A stretch of DNA of 64,000 bases from Guillardia theta CCMP2712 (lineage: Eukaryota; Cryptophyceae; Pyrenomonadales; Geminigeraceae). Numbering within the stretch: the stretch's first letter is position 1; every line of letters begins with the position of its first letter. The DNA lies in the NCBI RefSeq assembly GCF_000315625.1, contig NW_005434618.1:15447-79446 (forward strand), given 5' to 3'. Both the position numbers and the translations under genes were made by a program. The notes beneath the pieces were generated by a model. The model saw only the letters and a program-made list of their open reading frames with translations. It had not been told where the DNA came from and searched no databases. Of the stretch, positions 57,641 to 64,000 are shown in pieces.

Positions 57641-60438
57641 TTAAGCCTGAAACAACATGAATAAACGAAGAAGTCTGAAGGAATTGCCAAATACCTTCTT
57701 CAATGGGGGCTTTTCCACCACCACGTTCTTAAAAGCAGTGCCCGACTCGTAAGACTCAACATACTTGTCGACAGCCTCTTGTCCCAAGCGATGGATGAAG
57801 TCACCGAACCTTTCGGCCTGAACACCTTGTCAGCTCAACAATGTTCAATTTTGTGTTTGTTAACCTGTCCGTTGCGCTGACTCTTCCACATGTACAGAAG
57901 TGGTTCGATGGTGCCCTCAACATCTTCATTCTTGACTCTGTCCTTCCATCTCCATGCAGTGCGGCCATCCTGGTTTGGCGATCCGCCCAACCAAATCTGG
58001 TAGGAATCTCCTCCCATTCCAACGAAAGCCATTTCTGCCATGTAAGGGCGAGCGCAACCGTTGGGACATCCAGTCATGCGCATGACAAAGGACTCTCCAG
58101 GCAGTCCCATCTTCTCCATGAGGTTGTTGATCCTATTGATGTACTGAGGCATCACTCTCTCGGCTTCCGATTGAGCAAGTCCGCAAAGGGGAAATGCAGG
58201 GCACGCAATGCCCTTACGAGTCATGTCGTCAATCTCCTGAATGGATTTGACTCCATGCTCCTTGAGAATAGCATCAATCTTGGCTTTTTCCTTCTCCTCA
58301 ATTCCACAAATCTCGATGTTCTGATGAGGGGTCAATCGGATGTCACACCCGTAGGTGTCAACAATCTTGCGAAGAGCAGTCTTGAGCTTGAAGCTTCCCT
58401 CATTCTTGATACGGCCCTGTTCAACATTCACGCCCAAGAACCACTTGCCATCGCCCTGAGGATGCCATCCAAGCCAATCGACCATCTGCCATTCTGGAAG
58501 CGGGACCCATGGTTGAATCTTCTTGCCAAAGTATGACTCAACCAACTTGCGGAAGTTGTCAACACCGAGGGTATGAACAAGGTATTTGAGCCTTGCGTTT
58601 GCACGAATCTCTCTGTTTCCATGGTCTCTCTGCGCCGCCAAGATCGACTTCATGCACTCAGTGAGATCTTCCTTAGCAATGTAACCAAGATGGTCTGCTG
58701 TTCTGGCGAAGGTGGTCTCCTTGTTATGTGTACGACCCATTCCACCACCAACCATAATGTTGTAGCCCTTCAAATTCTTGCCGGACTCATCCATGATAAC
58801 AACGAGACAGACGTCGTGAGTGTAAGCATCGATGGAATTATCCCCCGGCACCGTCACAGCAACTTTGAACTTCCTCGGCAAATATGTCCTGGTTTAACAC
58901 TAAGATATTCATTTCGACCGTCGATCTTTCCATACCTGCCATACAGAGGTTCCAATTCATCTCCTGTGATGATTCCAGTTCCCTATCGCCGTCTCCTCAA
59001 TTTTAAGCAAAAATAATTGATTATTTGCTTACTGCGTCATGCATTCTGGCGTCATGCATCTTCTTGTCGAGCTCCTCTGTATCCAATCTGTGAGATTCTT
59101 TGTAGCAAATAGAAAGAAGTTGCGCACCGATTGTGCTAGCAACAGGAGGGATGTGGTTGGTTCCAGTGCTTCCCTGAACGAGATCCTTCTTCCAATACCT
59201 GCGCAAAGACTGGTAAACGAAAGGAAGGCATAAAAAAGAAGCTTACTCAACTTCCGCCGCTTTTTCACCATCGAGCCAAAGCTCAGCAAAAGAAGGGCTG
59301 GAAGGCTTAAACCTACAAACTATAAGATGTAAATTCACATAGGAACATCATATCGCACAGTTCTGCGATGTAGTTGGCAGTCTGGAATGCATTCTGATAC
59401 GCTAAAGCATGGTCAGAAATCTGAATTACAAGACAAAATGTTATATGCTGCACACCAGGATCTGAAACCGGTGCTGGAGGAGTCATGACGTTTCTGTTGA
59501 TATCACCACAGCCTCCGAGTGTAGATCCTTTGCAATGAAATAAACACAACTGCGAACTAGCCAAGGAACAATAGAAACCTCCTGCATTGGCAATCGAAGC
59601 AATGACAGTCTTAAGGTCCTTCTTCCTGATGCCATGGATCTGGAAGACTTTGAGCATACGAGCTATGAAATAAGAAGCATGAATTGCAGTGAACCTGAAA
59701 GGCCATGCGGGTGGTTGCACGAAGATCCTTCTGTCCATATTTTTCAGAGAGATCATCGATGCACTGCGCAACCAGTCACGTCATGTCCCTTAAAATTGCG
59801 GACTCCAGGTCGGCATACCTGATACGTTTTGGCGTCAACTTTTCCGCACGGATTCTTGAGCCTCAACATGAACTTTTGGAGGACAAAGAGTTAGGGACCA
59901 AAGGGGCAAAGCACGTCGCAACCTGGTAGGAATCAGCATATCCCTTCTTGTCACTCTTCTGGAGGTCACGATTCTGTTGTTGGTAGCTTCCGTGATGCTT
60001 CAGAATCACAACAGCCTCATCAGAGATATCGATGGATTCCAAATCCGCCATTTCCTGCTTTCATGATCACGACGAGTTCCTAAATCCAAACACCCTGACC
60101 TGCTGAAGCGGACTCTTCAAATGGTCGCCACTGACTTTGATCGCTTCCACTTTGTTTTTGTCCAGCTTGTTGTTGTCATAAGGCAACTGAGTTGGAGCCG
60201 GCTGGCCAGGATTCTGAGGCCCATACTTTTGTCCAGGCGCGAACCACGCAGACAGGTCGGGCTTCGGCGAGGCCACCATTCGAGGCCCAACCCTTCCTCG
60301 CTGACCAGCACGCAAGGAAAACACTGGTCTAACAGAGGGAGCGAAGTAGTTCAGACTGACTGAGTGATATGCATGGGCGCCCAGGAAGAGGGAGGCTGCC
60401 ACGAGCAGTGCTACTGCAGAGGTGATTTTGGCGGCCAT
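57641..60438 (-). CDS. sir: Ferredoxin-sulfite reductase, plastid precursor
   Basis: Siroheme/4Fe-4S enzyme reducing sulfite to sulfide with ferredoxin in the plastid. Start [20 protein letters not shown] (leader). About 11 exons: 60438-60100, 60054-59923, 59872-59819 ([18 protein letters not shown]), 59763-59695 ([18 protein letters not shown]), 59639-59579 ([15 protein letters not shown]), 59527-59453 ([19 protein letters not shown]), 59420 onward, others to about 58990 ([14 protein letters not shown]), then the main exon ([11 protein letters not shown]). Cluster ligands: [17 protein letters not shown] (CxxxxxC) and [14 protein letters not shown] (CxxxC). A last exon ([20 protein letters not shown]) ends at 57641. 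SiR is favoured over nitrite reductase because of [10 protein letters not shown], the long C-terminal extension, and YQIWLGGSP. Exon edges between 59000 and 59250 are unresolved. Confidence 0.9.
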
Positions 60439-60949
60439 GGTAAAGAGAACCTGAAAACGAAGCGAAGAGAGATCAGTGGTATGCCAGATTGAAGTTCATG
60501 ACTCAATAATTCATCTCAACGGGATTGCCGAACTATCGAGCTCCTCTTACAGTCAGGAATGGCAGAGGCGTAAAACCAATCAAGAGCCGTAACGTGCTAA
60601 CGAGAAGAAAAACTACAAAATTTAGGATAGAACAAGTACTGGGAGGCATACCATGAACTTTCAATCTATGTCTTGAATGTACTTATCTTATTCTAAGCTC
60701 ATGAACTGCCCCCAAATGATGGTTCTGAAGAAAATCCAAATACACTCAGTCCTCTAACCCAACAAGGATCCTCCTGCTACATTGTGAACACTTCAAACTG
60801 TACATAATGGACAAGAAATAGTTGCAAGAATCGAAGACATATACAGTCAGGCGAGATGCATGGTTCTGCTGCCATTGCAAATGGCAACATCCAACGTTCT
60901 GCATAGTTCAACATTGCCTCGAGCCATTTTTTGCAGTGCAGGTTGTGTT

Positions 60950-61915
60950 TCAACACATGGGGTGGGTATTATACATCGGTCATGAAACCCCTATGAATAT
61001 CGGGGTGGGGTACTAAAGAACAGGGTGGATAATCATACATAACTCTGGCACCGGTTTCTCAGCCACATCTTTGGTCTAGAATGTACGGGTACTAAGAGAG
61101 ATTGTGAAAGTTTACACAGGTGGGGTCCTTAAAATCTGCATTCGAAAGGGGTTGAGGAGGAATGCTAGGGTGGGGTGGGTAGGGTCGGAAGAGGGGGCGC
61201 ATGCACCAGATTCCTTACATCGAGAGGGGTGGTGGGGGAATGACAATGAGGGGAAAGTGCTCTGTGTGGGGGTGGGGGTAGGAGGAGACAGGTTGGCTAC
61301 TGAAGCATGGGTGGGTGGGTCGACAAAGGTGGTGGGTATATAAAGCAATTGTAAGGTAGGTGGTTATGGCAATGTGATGGTGGGGTAGTGGTTTCCGAAG
61401 TGTAAGTAGGACTATATCATTCTTTGTATTGAGGTGCCAATTGAAGAAACTCATACCTTAGAGAATCAATGAAGAAGCCATCATTTCATCACACGGGAAG
61501 GGTCCTTTATGGAAGGGGTAGTATCAACGTGGCAGCCTCCTTTTCACAGAATGCTGAAAACCTACCCACGCAAACTACCCCCACCTGTTCTAATTGTGAA
61601 ATTGTTACCGGTGGTATTTTAGGTCATTGAAATCAGGGGGTGGGGTACATCGAAATTTGAAGGGTGGGGTGGGATGAAGTGGTCAGTACCCGTACGGCTC
61701 ATGTCCCCCAGAGACTCCGGTGAGCGAGGTGGTAGGGGTTGCCCTCTGCAAATATCATTGCGTTACGATTTCAGGGGGTGGGGGTACTATCAATCTTCGA
61801 CATCGCACTATGGGAGCATAGCACCATCTCTGGAGCATTGTCTGCAGCTTATGAAATTGGCGGGAGAAAAGGAGGCCAAGGCGAAATTCGGCTCCATGTG
61901 GGTAGGGGTGGTACA
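60950..61915 (+). promoter_or_regulatory. Long cluster of GGGTGGGGTAC motifs between SiR and the next gene
   Basis: GGGGTGGGTATTATAC, CGGGGTGGGGTACTAAAG, AGGGTGGGGTGGGTAGGG, ATCAGGGGGTGGGGTAC (61632-61648), TTCAGGGGGTGGGGGTACTA (61770-61789) and GTGGGTAGGGGTGGTAC. Almost all are in the same (+) orientation across about 950 bp. It lies 500 bp upstream of SiR (-) and 300 bp upstream of the gene at 62216 (+). 60439-60950 shows no other feature. Confidence 0.38.
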
Positions 61916-62215
61916 AAAACATTGTTGTTGGGCAATTTTCCAGATTAATAAAGAAAGCGTCTCAAATGAAGTAATTTTGGATGTGAAGGGCCTTACGGTG
62001 ATCCAAAAATAACATTTTAAAATATTAGTAGATGCGGAGATGTCGCGAGATGCAGCCACCTTGCTGCCCTGGACAACTCGTATCTGCGCACCCACATCTT
62101 CAGAAAAGCATTTACTGTCCTCAATGAGGCAGGCTTGCAATGAAAGCCCTCATCCCCCCTCTGACTCACTGAAGATCAACAGGTCAAGGCGGCGGCTCTT
62201 CATTGAACCTTCGTC

Positions 62216-63648
62216 ATGGCGACCTGTAAGTGCAGCTCAGGGCAGGACGATGACGACGATGGCGGCGACGCGTAGAGAGGGAGAGAGGAAGGGATTTGTC
62301 ACCTTGGACGATCCCGTCACTTGATGCCGCTTCATGTTGATCGTACTACCGGGTAGTTAGTACCGTTCTGCTTCCGGATGGACGATGTCGCGGATGGACG
62401 ATGTTGCGATACACTCATTTGATTCATTGTGGTCAATACTATGCTGACGCCATGTTGTCTTGACAGATGGATTGATCCATGACGAGGAAGAAGCGGTGCT
62501 GCGGTGTAATCCTACAAACGCAGAGCTGCAGTCTGATGCGGACAGGTCTCGGAGGGTGAAGCTGTTCGGAGCAGCTTCTGCTGCCGTTCTCCTCTCCGTT
62601 GCTGTTCTTCTGGTTGCTCTTCGTTCAGAAACTTCCAAAGAAGTCGTCATGCCGCAATATCAGGTCTACTCTGCTTGAAACACACACACACACCATCCAT
62701 CTGAGTCGGAGCGGCTTGATTGCAGTACACAACCACCACGACAACTGTTTGCGGTTGCTGCCAAGTCATCGGGTGCTACTGCTCTCAGCAGTGCGCCCCT
62801 GGCACTCTAGCCAACGTCCCGAGCATGTCGACTCAACCAGGTTAGCTCTCATCGGCGGAGTGTCAAACTTGTGCTGTCAGATGACCGCCAAGATGCAGCC
62901 ATCACTCCCGACTGGACAGACGTGATGACGGCTCTAACGAGGGAGGTATCTGAGGATACAGCAGAGATAGCGGGACTTAAGGCCACGGTCAGTGAGCCTG
63001 CGATTCCTCCTCCCTGATCAGCTCTTGTTGCACGTGAAGCTGACGTTCGACATTCGGTCCTGCAGGTCATGCGTCTGCAGAACTGGAAGAGGAACGCTGA
63101 GCCTCGCATCCGCTACCTCACCCACGTCCAGCGTTGGATGCGCCATCAGTATGCTGACCACTTCTACGCGCACACCCCCCCGGTGAGATCCAGTCGCCGC
63201 CCTCGTGCTCGTACTTCCTGCTGGTTTCCGAGTGATCAGTGTGCTGATGTTTCCACCGCATTGTGATACTGATATGTGTACATGATGCGATTCTTTCCTT
63301 CGGTCCTGACCTCTCCGGTTACCCGATCACTCCCCTGTGTGAAAGATGAACTGTCGTTTATCCTTGATTCATCTCGCTGCTGAAACTTGATGACATGATT
63401 GATGGGTCTTGTGAAGTTCATTGCATGTCTCGATGACAGTTTGTAGTGCCTCCTCCTCTTCCTGGTGGTGGTGCTGACATCTCTGCACCTTTTTGATGAT
63501 CTCTGCTCCCCTGAGACATCTGCTCGATCTCAGTCTTGCCAACATAACTGCATTCTCATCCGATGTTCTTCCACAGGTCGAACCTCCAGAGCCTGCAGGT
63601 CTCCCGGACGATGTTGCCGTGACCTCGAACAAGAAGGGGGTCAAATAA
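62216..63648 (+). CDS. Small single-pass membrane protein with Cys-rich segment (205 aa)
   Basis: Model built from splice signals; every join is in phase. Exons: 62216-62225 (ATGGCGACCT, followed by a perfect GTAAGT), 62467-62663, 62726-62840, 62881-62987, 63066-63182 and 63577-63648 (TAA). The protein has an acidic head (GLIHDEEEAVLRCNP), a basic RSRRVKLFG, and one TM helix (AASAAVLLSVAVLLVALRS). Next come a Thr run and Cys-rich TVCGCCQVIGCYCSQQCAPG, a polar/helical part (DWTDVMTALTREVSEDTAEI), NWKRNAEPRIRYLTHVQRWM and a charged end NKKGVK. About six Cys in 20 residues suggests disulfides or metal binding on one side of the membrane. No family recognised. Confidence 0.6.
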
Positions 63649-63669
63649 AAACAGTTGCAAGCTGAGCTT

Positions 63670-64000
63670 GAAGTATTCTAGGCTCCTGGGTCCGTGTACT
63701 ATACTCCGTCAACAGTTTGAAATGATGACCCGGCGTACGGCGTACCGTAACCGTTCAACGGTTAGTCTGGGCGGCCCACCGTGTCAGTGTGGCCAGCCCC
63801 TCACCGGCGTGCCACGGTCACCCAGTACCGTACAACTGGCAAGGCCGGGTGACGGTAAGCCCACCGGTCACCGCCCGTGGATTCTTGTACCGGCAGCGTC
63901 CGATCTGCCAGGCTGGCTACTGCCAGGATCGGACGGTCGTTCAGCCGGCGGCAGTGCAAGTGTGCCCCCCCCGGTCCCACTGAGCCCGGGCCAGGCTCCG
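63670..64000. other. GC-rich non-coding island, runs off the window
   Basis: ACGGCGTACCGTAACCGTTCAACGGTTAG palindrome-like start and CCACCGTGTCAGTGTGG words. Same vocabulary as the other islands. No exon seen. Confidence 0.5.

Noticed and set aside
57641-60438. Nitrite reductase as alternative for the siroheme enzyme
   Set aside because: The two families are related, but [24 protein letters not shown], the YLPRKFK start of the core and the long C-terminal extension fit sulfite reductase better.

Overview
The window is nuclear DNA of a photosynthetic eukaryote, almost certainly a cryptophyte alga (Guillardia theta or a close relative). The strongest evidence is a spliced gene near 18.3-19.2 kb for a phycoerythrin alpha subunit with a lumen-targeting twin-arginine leader, a protein type confined to cryptophytes. 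A light-harvesting protein, a ferredoxin:thioredoxin reductase chain and a ferredoxin-sulfite reductase all carry N-terminal secretory plus Phe-type leaders, as expected for a complex plastid. Genes are split by GT-AG introns, many only about 45-60 nt. No bacterial operon structure is visible. Gene models below were assembled by eye from reading frames and splice signals, so exon edges are approximate unless given exactly.

Layout. 1-11.4 kb: a large minus-strand IP3-receptor-like calcium channel gene whose 3' (pore) end runs off the left edge; its introns are full of hexamer and trinucleotide repeats. 11.5-18.2 kb: GC-rich non-coding islands, one CENP-B/Tc5-type DNA-binding protein and weak small ORFs. 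18.3-25.6 kb: phycoerythrin alpha (+), a PhoD-type phosphatase (-) and a two-cyclase-domain membrane protein (-). 27.3-33.9 kb: FTR variable chain (+), a protein with tandem WxxWxDWLGT repeats (+), and ABC1-family kinase 1 (-), which is interrupted by a 100-N assembly gap. 35.2-42.1 kb: a BT1/folate-biopterin-type transporter (+) and ABC1-family kinase 2 (-) with an unusual C-terminal PCP_red-like domain. 43.2-49.3 kb: a methyltransferase and two nearly identical glycosyltransferase-like genes in tail-to-tail orientation. 49.4-53.4 kb: two non-contiguous halves of an RHS/Crinkler-type NTPase-nuclease gene around a 20-bp satellite. 53.8-64 kb: a type II membrane sulfotransferase, an LHC protein, sulfite reductase and a small single-pass membrane protein.

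Functional themes are plastid light harvesting (PE alpha, LHC), ferredoxin-dependent redox and sulfur metabolism (FTR, SiR), two plastid-type atypical kinases, and calcium/cyclic-nucleotide signalling (IP3R-like channel, bidomain cyclase). Recurrent non-coding structures are (i) GC-rich islands sharing a vocabulary of short words, (ii) clusters of a GGGGGTAGTGGGGTAC-like motif upstream of several genes, and (iii) a dispersed AAGTTAAGTTAAAAATCAGTAC element. The most unusual items are a perfect 79-bp inverted copy of exon sequence placed in the next intron of the transporter gene, the ABC1K-PCP_red fusion, the inverted active-site order of the cyclase, and the permuted RHS/Crinkler-like halves sharing a 206-bp repeat.
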